64,000 nt of DNA from Peptacetobacter hiranonis (GCF_008151785.1 NZ_CP036523.1:2096019-2160018); one strand, 5' to 3'. Shown: positions 33,327 to 42,565, counted from the first letter of the stretch. Made by a program: numbers and translations. The notes: generated from the sequence alone by a model not told the origin.

Positions 33327-33683
33327 TTAAGCTAATTTAGCTTTAGCAACTTCTACAAGTTTAGCGAATCCAGCTGGATCAGCTATAGCCATTTCAGATA
33401 ACATTTTTCTGTTAACTTCAACACCTGCTAATTTTAAACCGTTCATTAATCTTGAGTAAGATATTCCGTTCATTCTAGCAGCTGCATTTATTCTCTGTAT
33501 CCAAAGTTTTCTGTAATCTCTTTTCTTTAATTTTCTACCTATGTATGCATTTCTTAATGCTTTCATAACGAATGCATTAGCTGGTCTAAATAATTTGCTT
33601 CTAGATCCTCTGAATCCTTTTGCAAGTTTTAAAACTTTTTTATGTTTTTTACGGGCATTCATACCTTTTTTTACTCTTGCCAT
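33327..33683 (-). CDS. rplT: 50S ribosomal protein L20
   Basis: 118 residues, the standard length, with the basic start [20 protein letters not shown]. Binds 23S rRNA early in 50S assembly and, in Firmicutes, represses this operon through the leader at 34512-34662. Last gene of infC-rpmI-rplT. Confidence 0.98.
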   Translation of the reverse strand: MARVKKGMNARKKHKKVLKLAKGFRGSRSKLFRPANAFVMKALRNAYIGRKLKKRDYRKLWIQRINAAARMNGISYSRLMNGLKLAGVEVNRKMLSEMAIADPAGFAKLVEVAKAKLA

Positions 33684-33750
33684 TATTCTTATCCTCCATT
33701 ATTTATTATTTAAAATCTTCTTATATTTTCCGTTTCTTTTATTACGATTC

Positions 33751-33948
33751 TTATTTGTATGGTAATAACTGAGCTATTCTTCTAGCATCACCTTCAGAAA
33801 CTAAAGTTGACTGTCTTAAGTTCATTTTAGTTTTTGCAGATTTTTTAGTTAATATATGGCTTTTGTAAGCTTTAGCTCTTTTTAATTTTCCATTTCCTGT
33901 TCTTTTTAATCTTTTTGCTGCACCTCTATGAGTTTTCATTTTTGGCAT
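33751..33948 (-). CDS. rpmI: 50S ribosomal protein L35
   Basis: 65 residues, standard length, starting [18 protein letters not shown] and very basic. Middle gene of the operon, 28 bp after infC. Confidence 0.98.
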   Translation of the reverse strand: MPKMKTHRGAAKRLKRTGNGKLKRAKAYKSHILTKKSAKTKMNLRQSTLVSEGDARRIAQLLPYK

Positions 33949-33976
33949 GACAAAGTTCCTCCTCTCGAATATTTAT

Positions 33977-34486
33977 CTATTTTTTTGGATCTATTATTAC
34001 AACCATGTTGTTCCCTTCAAATGTAGGGGCTTTCGCTGGTTCTCCAAACTCTTTCACTGCTTCTATGAATTTAAGCATTACATCTTTACCAAGGTCTTTG
34101 TGACCTAATTCTCTACCTCTAAATCTAAGTTCTACTTTAACCTTATCTCCTTTTGATAAGAATTTCATAGCCTGTTTAGCTTTAGTATTAAGGTCGTTCT
34201 GTTCTATACCTGGTCTTAATCTTACTTCTTTAACATTAACAGTTTTCTGTTTTTTCTTTGCTTCTTTTTCTTTTCTTGCCTGTTCGTATCTGTATTTTCC
34301 ATAATCCATTATTTTACAAACAGGTGGTTTAGCGTTTGGTGATATTAGAACTAAGTCTAAATTCTTATTATTTGCTAATCCCTGAGCTTCTTTTGTAGGC
34401 ATAACTCCAAGCTGTTCTCCGTTTGCAGAGATAACTCTTACTTCCTTTTCTTTTATCTGTTCGTTTATTGCGACTTCCTTACTAAT
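33977..34486 (-). CDS. infC: Translation initiation factor IF-3 (ATT start codon)
   Basis: 169 residues when started at the ATT at 34484-34486, which has GGAGGT 8 nt upstream and gives the expected N-terminus ISKEVAINEQIKEKEVRVIS. The first ATG (34402) would remove about 28 conserved residues. A rare ATT/ATA start is a known feature of infC, letting IF-3, which rejects non-standard starts, limit its own synthesis. The N-domain, linker (KEKEAKKKQKTVNVKE) and C-domain are complete. Confidence 0.95.
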   Translation of the reverse strand: MSKEVAINEQIKEKEVRVISANGEQLGVMPTKEAQGLANNKNLDLVLISPNAKPPVCKIMDYGKYRYEQARKEKEAKKKQKTVNVKEVRLRPGIEQNDLNTKAKQAMKFLSKGDKVKVELRFRGRELGHKDLGKDVMLKFIEAVKEFGEPAKAPTFEGNNMVVIIDPKK

Positions 34487-34511
34487 GGTAGTCCACCTCC
34501 ATCATTATATT

Positions 34512-34662
34512 AAAAAAGGCGAATGATAAATTATCATCCGCCATATAAGTTCTCATTACTAATAAAGCTTTTACCTAAAGCTTCTCTAACTCATATTAAC
34601 ACTTACTAACTCTCGTCGTAAGGTGAGAAACGGATTTCTACTTGCTGTCTTTTAACTTACTT
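34512..34662 (-). promoter_or_regulatory. L20 leader (autoregulatory attenuator)
   Basis: The conserved CGTTTCTCACCTTACGACG segment (34615-34633) is followed by a terminator GGCGGATGATAATTTATC / ATTCGCC plus Ts at 34512-34542, just before infC. This matches the L20 leader of Firmicutes, where L20 binding favours termination. Confidence 0.88.
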
Positions 34663-34666
34663 GTTT

Positions 34667-34695
34667 ATTATATTACTTATTGCAACTTAATGCAA
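34667..34695 (-). promoter_or_regulatory. Promoter of infC-rpmI-rplT
   Basis: TTGCAT (34690-34695) and TATAAT (34667-34672) are 17 bp apart, right before the L20 leader. Confidence 0.75.
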
Positions 34696-34729
34696 GTCTT
34701 TTTTTGAAAAAGTTTAAATTTATTTTTTA

Positions 34730-35599
34730 TTACCGTGTTATTATTTCTATTCCATCTTCAGTTACTAGTATTTGATGCTCCCACTGAGCTGATAGAGAAT
34801 CATCTGCTGTGTATACTGTCCATTCATTTACATCATCAACATATACATCGTATTCACCTTCATTTATCATTGGCTCTATTGTAAATATCATTCCCGGAAC
34901 TAATACCATTCCCTGACCTTTTTTACCAACATGTGCTACAAATGGATCTTCGTGGAATTCTAATCCTATTCCATGTCCACCAAAAGCTCTTACTACTGAG
35001 TATCCATTTTTTTCAGCTAATTCCTGTACTGCAGCACCTATATCTCCAAGATGTCCCCAAGGTTTAACTGCTTTTATACCTGCTTCTAAACATTCTTTAG
35101 CTATATCAGTTATTTTATCAGCAGCTTCACTAACTTTCCCTATTTTGAACATTCTTGATGCATCTGAGAAATATCCATCTTTTATAGTAGATACGTCTAC
35201 ATTGACAATATCTCCTTCTTTTAAGATTATATTTTCATCTGGTATACCATGGCATACTTCGCTATTTATAGAAGTACAAACACTCTTAGGGAATCCACCG
35301 TATCCAAGAGGGGCTGGAGTTGCACCATGAGCTATTGTATAATCGTAAACTATTTTATCTATATCAGCTGTACTCATTCCAGCTTTTATATGTTTTGCAA
35401 CTTCATCAAGTACTCCTGTATTTATTTTTCCACTTTCTTTTATTGCTTCTATCTGTTCTTTATTTTTTATTAAAGATTTTGGTGGCATTATGTGTCCTTT
35501 TGCCGCCATTTCATTGTATTTTTCATCAAAGTCCATATGGCATTTTTTATATTTTAATCCGCTTCCACACCAGCATTTATCATTTCTATTAGTAGTCAT
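34730..35599 (-). CDS. map: Methionine aminopeptidase with SEC-C zinc motif
   Basis: 289 residues, type I enzyme removing the initiator Met. The N-terminal ~35 residues carry a SEC-C motif (CWCGSGLKYKKCH), a small zinc knuckle that may dock the enzyme on the ribosome or SecB-like partners. The catalytic domain has metal ligands in VNVDVSTIKDGYFSDASRMF, the His in FGGHGIGLEFHEDP and FTIEPMINEG. About 40 residues longer than plain type I MetAP because of the extension. Confidence 0.95.
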   Translation of the reverse strand: MTTNRNDKCWCGSGLKYKKCHMDFDEKYNEMAAKGHIMPPKSLIKNKEQIEAIKESGKINTGVLDEVAKHIKAGMSTADIDKIVYDYTIAHGATPAPLGYGGFPKSVCTSINSEVCHGIPDENIILKEGDIVNVDVSTIKDGYFSDASRMFKIGKVSEAADKITDIAKECLEAGIKAVKPWGHLGDIGAAVQELAEKNGYSVVRAFGGHGIGLEFHEDPFVAHVGKKGQGMVLVPGMIFTIEPMINEGEYDVYVDDVNEWTVYTADDSLSAQWEHQILVTEDGIEIITR

Positions 35600-35711
35600 T
35601 TGTTATCCTTCCTTTCAATTATTTTTAATTATTTTAAATCTACATTTATATTTTATCACTTATTTTTAATATGTGAAGGTTTATTTATTTTTACAAAAGA
35701 ATTTTATAATT

Positions 35712-35750
35712 CATTTGTAATTGACAATTACAAATGCTTTCACTTATAAT
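35712..35750 (+). promoter_or_regulatory. mntP promoter with a 25-bp palindrome over the -35
   Basis: TTGACA (35721-35726) and TATAAT (35745-35750) with 18 bp between. The -35 lies in a perfect inverted repeat, CATTTGTAATT, three bases, AATTACAAATG (35712-35736), a likely repressor operator that adds transcriptional control to the Mn riboswitch. Confidence 0.75.
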
Positions 35751-35785
35751 ATTAGAAGATATTTATATGATAATTTTTAGCAATA

Positions 35786-35911
35786 AGGGAGTAGTTGGCA
35801 ATCTTTTAAGATTGTAATTTAGTCAACATACTGGCAGTTTGACTGTCTGGCTTTATTTTGAATGACGAGACTTATCTGCAGCTTAAGCTGTAGATAGGTC
35901 TTTTTTTATTT
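35786..35911 (+). promoter_or_regulatory. yybP-ykoY manganese riboswitch
   Basis: Leader with GGGAGTAGTTGGC near 35788, paired arms, then GACGAGACTTATCTGC and a terminator (ACTTATCTGCAGC / GCTGTAGATAGGT plus Ts, 35870-35908). Mn2+ binding is known to disrupt such terminators, and the gene downstream is mntP, the expected partner. Confidence 0.9.
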
Positions 35912-35968
35912 TCATTTTAAATCAAACTATTCTAATTTGCTGATTTTATAAATTTTAAGGAGGAAATT

Positions 35969-36529
35969 ATGAGTTTATTTGAATTATTTATAACTGCTGT
36001 AGCACTTTCAATGGATGCTTTTGCAGTTGCAATTTGTAAGGGACTTACGCTTAGAGAAAGAGATGTAAAAAAATCACTTTTGACTGGTGCATACTTTGGT
36101 GGTTTTCAGGCACTTATGCCTGTAATTGGATATATTCTTGCAAGTAGTTTTAAAGAAAGAATTATGTCTATAGATCACTGGGTTGCATTTGTACTTCTTG
36201 CTCTTATAGGCGCAAATATGATTAAAGAATCTAGAGAGGAAAGTTGCGATGTTGAAAGTTCTTCTTTTGATTTTAAAACTATGGTTGTTTTAGCTATAGC
36301 AACTAGTATAGATGCAATGGCTGTTGGTATCACATTTGCATTCTTAGGCGTAAACATAGTCTATGCTGCTATATTAATAGGTATAACTACATTTATAATA
36401 TCTGCATTTGGGATAAGAATAGGTACTCTATTTGGAATAAGATTCAAATCTAAAGCTGAATTTGCCGGTGGTGTAGTACTTATACTACTAGGCACAAAAA
36501 TATTACTACAACATCTCGGAATATTTTAA
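35969..36529 (+). CDS. mntP: Manganese efflux pump MntP
   Basis: 186 residues, six membrane helices. The two family Asp motifs are present ([15 protein letters not shown] and [15 protein letters not shown]), each placing an acidic residue in the membrane for Mn2+. Exports excess manganese. AAGGAGGAAATT precedes the ATG. The riboswitch upstream supports the assignment. Confidence 0.95.
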   Translation: MSLFELFITAVALSMDAFAVAICKGLTLRERDVKKSLLTGAYFGGFQALMPVIGYILASSFKERIMSIDHWVAFVLLALIGANMIKESREESCDVESSSFDFKTMVVLAIATSIDAMAVGITFAFLGVNIVYAAILIGITTFIISAFGIRIGTLFGIRFKSKAEFAGGVVLILLGTKILLQHLGIF

Positions 36530-36540
36530 TTTTTATAATA

Positions 36541-36580
36541 AAAAATGGGCTATTGATTCATTTCAACAGCCCGTTTTTAC
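36541..36580. terminator. Bidirectional terminator between mntP and proC
   Basis: GGGCTATTGA ... TCAACAGCCC with T runs on both sides, between convergent genes. Confidence 0.85.
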
Positions 36581-36597
36581 ATTTTATTTTATATTTT

Positions 36598-37395
36598 CTA
36601 TTTTAAAGACATATCTTTTTCTATAACTGCACTAACTGCTTTTTCAACTGTACTCATGAAATTATTGTCCTGAAGCTGACAAACACCTTCTATTGTTGTT
36701 CCACCAGGAGAACAAACCTCGTCCATTAATCCAAATGGATGTTTATCAGATTCCATAACCATCTTAGCAGATCCAAGAACTGAGCTTGCTGCTATATCTA
36801 ATGCAACATCTTTTGGAAGCCCCCATTTAACACCAGCTCTTGCTAAAGCATCTATATATATATAAGTAAATGCTGGAGATGCACATCCAACTGCAGTAAA
36901 TACAGCAAATTGATGCTCTTCTATCTCAACTATACTTCCAACTTCCCCAAACATTGTCTTAACAACTTCTTTTTCTTCATCAGTTACATTAGCACTACAA
37001 GTAAAACAACTAGTAGACATTAAAGCCTGTGCGTTTACATTTGGCATAACTCTAACTATATGCACATCCTCACCTAAATTTTCCTGTAAATAACTTATTT
37101 CCTTACCTGCTGCTATTGATATAACTAACTGCCCCTCTCTTAAAAGCTCTTTAACTTCTGGCATAACATCTGGTAACACCTGTGGCTTAACAGATAAAAC
37201 CACAACATCAGAATTTTCCATAAGCTCCTTAACAGAATAACAAGTAGTTAAACCATACTGCTCAGATAACTTCTCTACCTTAGATGCTGTTCTATTATAT
37301 CCTAGAACATCAGCATTATCAAAAGACTTACCTAAACACATCCCCTTCATAATAGCTGCTGCCATATTACCTACACCTAAAAATCCAAACTTCAT
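36598..37395 (-). CDS. proC: Pyrroline-5-carboxylate reductase
   Basis: 265 residues. Reduces pyrroline-5-carboxylate to proline with NAD(P)H. Rossmann motif GFLGVGNMAAAIMKG at residues 4-18, VVVLSVKPQVLPDVM, and the C-terminal signature GGTTIEGVCQL near 230. Dimerisation helices follow. Single gene between mntP and the structured RNA at 37548. In amino-acid fermenting clostridia it also serves ornithine/proline metabolism. Confidence 0.95.
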   Translation of the reverse strand: MKFGFLGVGNMAAAIMKGMCLGKSFDNADVLGYNRTASKVEKLSEQYGLTTCYSVKELMENSDVVVLSVKPQVLPDVMPEVKELLREGQLVISIAAGKEISYLQENLGEDVHIVRVMPNVNAQALMSTSCFTCSANVTDEEKEVVKTMFGEVGSIVEIEEHQFAVFTAVGCASPAFTYIYIDALARAGVKWGLPKDVALDIAASSVLGSAKMVMESDKHPFGLMDEVCSPGGTTIEGVCQLQDNNFMSTVEKAVSAVIEKDMSLK

Positions 37396-37547
37396 ACAAT
37401 TACCTCCTCAAAAAATTACATTAAACTCTTAATTAATAATAATTATACCATAAATACCTATATCAATATAATCTAGCATTTTCAATTATAAAATGTAATC
37501 ATATAGATATTTTATATTCCTAAATAAACTACTTCCTTAAAATAAAC

Positions 37548-37744
37548 AGTATGCTGTTATCAAGGATTGTAGTAGCCCTTTTCTTTTAAGACTTAAACAC
37601 AAGTAGCTCGCACCGACAATTCTGCAAGCGCCCCAAAACCTTGAAATGTGTTAAACAAATGGTTGGGGCGCTGAAGCCTGGAGAGCGAATACTTGTGTTA
37701 AGTCAAAGAAAGGGCTGCTACAATCCTTGTAACAGCCCCATACT
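37548..37744 (+). ncRNA. ssrS: Candidate 6S RNA (long self-complementary RNA)
   Basis: About 197 nt that fold as one long imperfect hairpin: outer arms AGTATG..CTGTTATCAAGG pair with CCTTGTAACAGCCCCATACT, then GACTTAAACACAAGTA pairs with TACTTGTGTTAAGTC, then a large open middle, then an apical stem AGCGCCCC / GGGGCGCT around 37627-37672. The order closing stem, central bubble, apical stem, with GAAGCC straight after the apical stem, matches 6S RNA, the RNA polymerase decoy. The strand is chosen by that GAAGCC and is not certain. A MITE-like palindrome is the alternative. The right end overlaps the thrS terminator. Confidence 0.55.
37704..37739 (-). terminator. Terminator after thrS
   Basis: GGGCTGTTACA ... 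TGTAGCAGCCC followed by TTTCTTT. Shares the recurring TGTTACAA stem of this genome and is also the outer right arm of the structured RNA. Confidence 0.7.
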
Positions 37745-37748
37745 ATAT

Positions 37749-39665
37749 TTATTCCATTACTATATTTTCTCTTGATTTTACTTTAGCCTGTACGTCTTCT
37801 ATGAATTTAGCTAATTCAACATTACCTAATTCACCTTCATCTCTAGATCTTACAGATATATTGTTTTCAGCTTCTTCTTTTTCACCTACTATTACCATGT
37901 AAGGAACTTTTTCAAGCTGAGCTTCTCTTATCTTGAATCCAACTTTTTCAACTCTACCGTCAACTTCAACTCTTAATCCATTGTCGAATAATTCTTTTCT
38001 AACTTTTTCAGCATAATCAGCGTATTTGTCAGATATAGGTATTATTTTAACCTGAGTTGGAGCTAACCAAACTGGGAATTTACCAGCATACTGTTCTATA
38101 AGTATTCCTATGAATCTTTCTATACTTCCGAATGCAACCCTATGTATCATAACTGGTCTATGTTTTTCTCCATCCTGTCCTATGTAAGTAGCATCGAACT
38201 GTCTTGGAAGCTGCATATCTAGCTGTATAGTACCACACTGCCAAGTTCTTCCTATGCAGTCAGTTAAGTGGAAGTCTATCTTAGGTCCGTAGAATGCTCC
38301 ATCTCCTTCATTTACAACGAATGGAAGATTTAATTCTTCAAGAGCTCCTCTTAAACCATTTTCTGCTGCTTCCCATTCTTCATCAGATCCCATAGAATCT
38401 TCTGGTCTAGTAGATAATTCTAAGTGATATTCAAATCCAAATGTTTTATATATACCATCTATTAAAGATATTACACCTTTTATTTCATCTCTTATCTGTT
38501 CTGGTAACATGAATATATGAGCATCGTCCTGAGTAAATGCTCTAACTCTCATTAATCCGTGAAGTGCTCCAGATAATTCGTGTCTATGAACTCTACCAAG
38601 TTCAGCAACTCTCATTGGGAAATCTCTGTAAGAGTGCATTTCGCTCTTATAGTATAACATTCCTCCTGGACAGTTCATTGGTTTTATAGCGTAATCTTCT
38701 TCATCTATTTTTACAGTATACATATTTTCTTTGTAGTGATACCAATGTCCTGAAGTTTCCCATAATTTTCTATTTAATATTATTGGAGTTTCTATTTCAA
38801 CGTATTCAGCTGCTCTATGTACTTCTCTCCAGTATTCTAATAAAGCATTTTTAAGAGCCATACCTTTTGGTAACATTAGAGGGAATCCTGGTCCTTCTTC
38901 AGGTATCATGAATAATCCTAATTCTTTACCTAATTTTCTGTGGTCTCTTTTCTTAGCTTCTTCTAACATGTGTAAATGTTCTTCTAAGTCTTTGTTCTTT
39001 TCGAAAGATACACCGTATATTCTCTGAAGCATTTTTCTATTTTCGTCTCCACGCCAATAAGCACCAGCTACACTTGTAAGTTTAACTGCTTTTACTTTCT
39101 TAGTTGAAAGAAGGTGTGGTCCAGCACATAAATCTGTGAAATCACCCTGTTTGTAGAATGATATTACTGCATCTTCAGGTAAATCTTCTATTAATTCTAC
39201 TTTATAGTCTTCACCTTTTTCCTGCATTAATTTTATAGCTTCTTCTCTTGGAAGTTCAAATCTTTCTATTTTTAAATCTTCTTTAGCTATTTTTTTCATT
39301 TCTTTTTCTAAAGCTTCAAGATCTTCTGGAACTAAACTATGTTCTAAATCTATGTCATAGTAGAATCCATTGTCTATAGCAGGTCCTATAGCTAATTTAG
39401 CTTCTGGATATAATCTTTTTATAGCCTGAGCTAAGATATGAGATGAAGTATGTCTGAATACTTCTCTACCTTCTTTATCTTCAAATTTTAGAAGATTAAC
39501 TGAACAGTCTTTGTCTAATACTGTATCTAATCCAACAACTTCCCCATCAACTTCAGCTGCAACTATACTTCTTGCTAAACCTTCACTTATTGACTTAGCA
39601 ACATCTAAAACTGATACACCTGATTCAAATTCTTTTACATCGTTTTTTAAAGATACTTTTATCAT
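37749..39665 (-). CDS. thrS: Threonine-tRNA ligase
   Basis: 638 residues. Order: TGS domain (1-60), second-additional editing domain with HTSSHILAQAIKRLYP (HxxxH), class II core with MNCPGGM (zinc Cys) and RVAELGRVHRHELSGALHGL, and anticodon-binding domain (from ~535). Full length. Controlled by the T-box upstream. Confidence 0.97.
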   Translation of the reverse strand: MIKVSLKNDVKEFESGVSVLDVAKSISEGLARSIVAAEVDGEVVGLDTVLDKDCSVNLLKFEDKEGREVFRHTSSHILAQAIKRLYPEAKLAIGPAIDNGFYYDIDLEHSLVPEDLEALEKEMKKIAKEDLKIERFELPREEAIKLMQEKGEDYKVELIEDLPEDAVISFYKQGDFTDLCAGPHLLSTKKVKAVKLTSVAGAYWRGDENRKMLQRIYGVSFEKNKDLEEHLHMLEEAKKRDHRKLGKELGLFMIPEEGPGFPLMLPKGMALKNALLEYWREVHRAAEYVEIETPIILNRKLWETSGHWYHYKENMYTVKIDEEDYAIKPMNCPGGMLYYKSEMHSYRDFPMRVAELGRVHRHELSGALHGLMRVRAFTQDDAHIFMLPEQIRDEIKGVISLIDGIYKTFGFEYHLELSTRPEDSMGSDEEWEAAENGLRGALEELNLPFVVNEGDGAFYGPKIDFHLTDCIGRTWQCGTIQLDMQLPRQFDATYIGQDGEKHRPVMIHRVAFGSIERFIGILIEQYAGKFPVWLAPTQVKIIPISDKYADYAEKVRKELFDNGLRVEVDGRVEKVGFKIREAQLEKVPYMVIVGEKEEAENNISVRSRDEGELGNVELAKFIEDVQAKVKSRENIVME

Positions 39666-39741
39666 TATTGTGTCCTCCCCTTTTTTATATTAATTGATAA
39701 TAATTTACATATTAATTTTATATTTTGCAATTTATGGAAAT

Positions 39742-39992
39742 AAAAAAACTCGTCCCATAAAATTGGGACGAGTGTGCTCGCGGTTCCACCCAAGTTGATG
39801 TATAAAACATCCTCTTGAAGATTATAAGGTAATCACCCGGATACTTTCACTTTCGCTACTAAATCCTGCTCCAAGCTAGTTTTCAGATAACTCATTTCTA
39901 TTGGGCTCTCAGCCGGTGACCCAAAATCTCTGTAAGACGATCTTTATCCTACTCTGTCTTTTCATCGCTAATATAAAACTCTGATTTCATTC
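39742..39992 (-). promoter_or_regulatory. Thr T-box riboswitch leader
   Basis: T-box GGGTGGAACCGCGAG at 39776-39790, terminator ACTCGTCCCAATTT / GGGACGAGT plus Ts at 39744-39772, and about 190 nt of leader. An ACT (Thr) in AAAACTAGC near 39876-39884 stands where the specifier is expected. Confidence 0.92.
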
Positions 39993-40043
39993 TACCACAT
40001 CATTTTGCATATTACAATACAAAGCTTTTAATTTTCTGAAATA

Positions 40044-40646
40044 TTATATAACAAGTGATATTAAGCCCTGAATAATACCAATTAAGAATCCTAGAAGTAG
40101 TCCTAGAACCTCTATATGTTTTAATTCTTTCTTAGCTATTCTTACAGTAACCTCTTCTAAATACTCTATATCAAACTCATTTATTCTATCTTCAATAATT
40201 TTTTCTATATCTACCCTATCTTTTGCTTTTTCTATAAAGTTACTACCTAAATCATCTATAGCATTTCCAACTTCTTTGTCAACTATATCTGATATATAAC
40301 CGTTTATTTTATTAACTAAAGAAGATGGTAGGAATATAGCTTTTTCAGCTATTATATTGGATACCTTTGAATTTATATATCCCGCTATTTCTGCTTTATC
40401 TTCATCTTTTATTATTCCATTGAATATGTCTTCTTCACTAAGTAACTCTCTTTTTACTGTCTCAGCTACATTTTTTGCTATTTCAGCTCTTCTCTTAGGT
40501 ATTAACCCCATTATTTCTATGTTGGTAAGTGGTATTTTTATAGGTTCGTACGGTTTAAATAGCATTTTTATAGCAACAACATTCGTAATATATCCTATAA
40601 GCCCCCCAATTATCGCCATAAATAATATTCTTAAAAATATATTCAT
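40044..40646 (-). CDS. DUF445 family membrane protein
   Basis: About 200 residues. N-terminal hydrophobic helix with GGLIGYITNVVAIKMLFKP, the DUF445 signature, an amphipathic helical middle, and a C-terminal hydrophobic helix (LLLGFLIGIIQGLISLVI). Bacillus YheB-like proteins are placed at the membrane; no function is known. Shorter than the ~370-residue DUF445 members. The ATG at 40646 has AAAGGA about 8 nt upstream. Confidence 0.75.
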   Translation of the reverse strand: MNIFLRILFMAIIGGLIGYITNVVAIKMLFKPYEPIKIPLTNIEIMGLIPKRRAEIAKNVAETVKRELLSEEDIFNGIIKDEDKAEIAGYINSKVSNIIAEKAIFLPSSLVNKINGYISDIVDKEVGNAIDDLGSNFIEKAKDRVDIEKIIEDRINEFDIEYLEEVTVRIAKKELKHIEVLGLLLGFLIGIIQGLISLVI

Positions 40647-40827
40647 AACAAACATCCTTTCCCTTTTAATATTTTTTAATCAATCTAATTAATTTCGTTT
40701 TAATTTTTATATATGCATAATCTAGAGTTATCTATTTCTATGCTACATCAGAATATTATTATATACCTATCTATTTAATTTATTCAACACCTTAATCATT
40801 TTAATCTATAATTTCACTTTAAATTCA

Positions 40828-41622
40828 CTATTCTATTACAATTGGTATTATAGATCCTAAATCTATAAGTTTCTCCTTAGAAAGAGATACATATCTTTTT
40901 CCATATTTATTTAAAAACTCTTTAATCTTTTCAAAATCCGGATGATTTTCTACCTTCCCTAAAAATCCAACTTCTGAATCTGATAATATCCCTGTACAAC
41001 CTCCAATAAATCCAAAATTCATATCAAACAGATCTATATTTCCTTGTTCTATAAGCAGATAATCTATATCAGCTCCACTTTTTTCTATACTGTCTACTAT
41101 ACCTTTATCAGCAGTTATTATTGATTTATCATCAACAACGCATATAGAACATTTAGAATATCCTTGTTTTATGTTTATTCTCTCAAACTCATTTTCATCT
41201 AAATATTTTAATACTTCTTTATCTGTATATTCAAAATTATGGAGTGCATATTTTCCTACAATACAGACATTATATGCAATATCATCGGGATATTTTTTAC
41301 TTAGAGGTTTCTCCCCTTTTATCAAATTAATTTTATTCTTTTCTATTTCATGTCCTTTTTCTGATGAGTAAAAATCATTTAAAATCTCAATATAACTTTC
41401 ATATAAATTAGGTGCTACTATTATTTTTCCATTTCCACAGTTAAAAAATTGAATATCTGGATGATAAGATATAGCATCATATACATCTTTACATTTTGGA
41501 GTTTTTATAACTCTAATATCTCTATCTAAAAGACTTTTTTCTAGTTCATATTTAATCCTTCCATCAACTATACAAGTCTTTAATTTTCCCTCAAAACAAA
41601 ACGGACTTTCTACAAATTTCAT
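40828..41622 (-). CDS. DUF6873 family GME-fold protein
   Basis: 264 residues. It resembles the DUF6873 family, predicted to have the guanidino-group-modifying (arginine deiminase-like) fold. Visible marks: YHPDIQFFNCGNGKIIVAPN, a YAxHNF/C-type turn and GFIGGCTGILSDSEVGFLG near the C-terminus, where a Cys and a Gly-rich loop are expected. No function is established. The three glutamines are all CAA, unlike housekeeping neighbours. GAGGTGAGATATT precedes the ATG. A terminator separates it from the macrodomain gene upstream. Confidence 0.65.
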   Translation of the reverse strand: MKFVESPFCFEGKLKTCIVDGRIKYELEKSLLDRDIRVIKTPKCKDVYDAISYHPDIQFFNCGNGKIIVAPNLYESYIEILNDFYSSEKGHEIEKNKINLIKGEKPLSKKYPDDIAYNVCIVGKYALHNFEYTDKEVLKYLDENEFERINIKQGYSKCSICVVDDKSIITADKGIVDSIEKSGADIDYLLIEQGNIDLFDMNFGFIGGCTGILSDSEVGFLGKVENHPDFEKIKEFLNKYGKRYVSLSKEKLIDLGSIIPIVIE

Positions 41623-41640
41623 AATATCTCACCTCAAAAT

Positions 41641-41672
41641 AAAAGGCAGTACGAAATTCATACTGCCTTACT
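41641..41672 (-). terminator. Terminator after the macrodomain gene
   Basis: AAGGCAGTATG ... CGTACTGCCTT followed by TTATTTTG. Confidence 0.8.
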
Positions 41673-41710
41673 TTTAATCTAATTTAATTCTATTTTTCTT
41701 AATAAGAAAT

Positions 41711-42565
41711 TTATCTTTCTAATGCTTTTAGATATTTTTCCATTTCTTCATCATCGTATACGTTAAATATAACTTTTATATCTTTTTCTGGATTTTCTTT
41801 TAACCAAATTCTAACTCTATCTACTGCAAGTTGTGCAGCTTCTTTCTTTGGATATCCTGAAGATCCTGTGGATATACCACAGAATACTATAGTTTTTATA
41901 TCGTCTATATCTTTTACAGTATTCAGAACTGATTTATAGCAGTGAAGTAGCTGCTTTTCATGCTCTTTACTAGGATTTCCACCTAAAACAACTGGTCCTA
42001 CAGTATGAACAACATATTTTGAAGGTAGGCAGTATGCTCTAGTTATTTTAGCATCTCCTGCGTATTCAATATGTCCCTGTTTTTCAATTATTGTATTACA
42101 GTCTTCTCTAAGTCTTGGTCCTGCTGCTGCATGAATCTTACTATCTACTCCTTTGTGGAATGGCTGTCTATTTCCTAATAATGAACTGTTTGCATCATTT
42201 ACAATGGCATCAGCTTTTATTTTTGTTATATCGCCTTTCCAAACAGCGATTCTATCTTCTTTTTCTTCTATTGAATTTGCATCAACTGCATTTTCTATAT
42301 CATTTTCCATTAGAAGAATATTTTCAAGCATTGATAGTATTTCCGGAGTAATTTTTTTAACCGGATAAGCTGCTAATAATGCTTTTAATTTTTCTATAGG
42401 TTCTAATTCAACTTTTGAGCTATACACTTTTGCTGGAACATCAGATGAAAAATAAGTAATCAGTGTTTTTATATTCTTATTTTTCTGCTCCTCTGTTAGT
42501 GGTTTAACTGTTTTATCTAATCCTTCAAACAGTTTTATATCCTCAGCATAGTCTTTCCATTTCAT
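41711..42565 (-). CDS. Protein-ADP-ribose hydrolase-like macrodomain protein
   Basis: 284 residues. The N-terminal ~95 residues are helical; residues ~105-280 are a macrodomain (KADAIVNDANSSLLGN, HTVGPVV, IVFCGISTGSSGYPKKEA). It is closest to the Firmicutes Zn-containing macrodomains that remove ADP-ribose from proteins. In those, a GC..P.H.C segment binds zinc; here it reads GNRQPFHKGVD, so the His stays but both Cys are missing, and the usual NAAN is NDAN. Activity may differ. Single gene with its own terminator. Confidence 0.82.
   Translation of the reverse strand: MKWKDYAEDIKLFEGLDKTVKPLTEEQKNKNIKTLITYFSSDVPAKVYSSKVELEPIEKLKALLAAYPVKKITPEILSMLENILLMENDIENAVDANSIEEKEDRIAVWKGDITKIKADAIVNDANSSLLGNRQPFHKGVDSKIHAAAGPRLREDCNTIIEKQGHIEYAGDAKITRAYCLPSKYVVHTVGPVVLGGNPSKEHEKQLLHCYKSVLNTVKDIDDIKTIVFCGISTGSSGYPKKEAAQLAVDRVRIWLKENPEKDIKVIFNVYDDEEMEKYLKALER

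Noticed and set aside
37548-37744. MITE or transposon end as explanation for the palindrome.
   Set aside because: No target duplication or second copy seen, and the shape fits 6S RNA better; kept only as an alternative.
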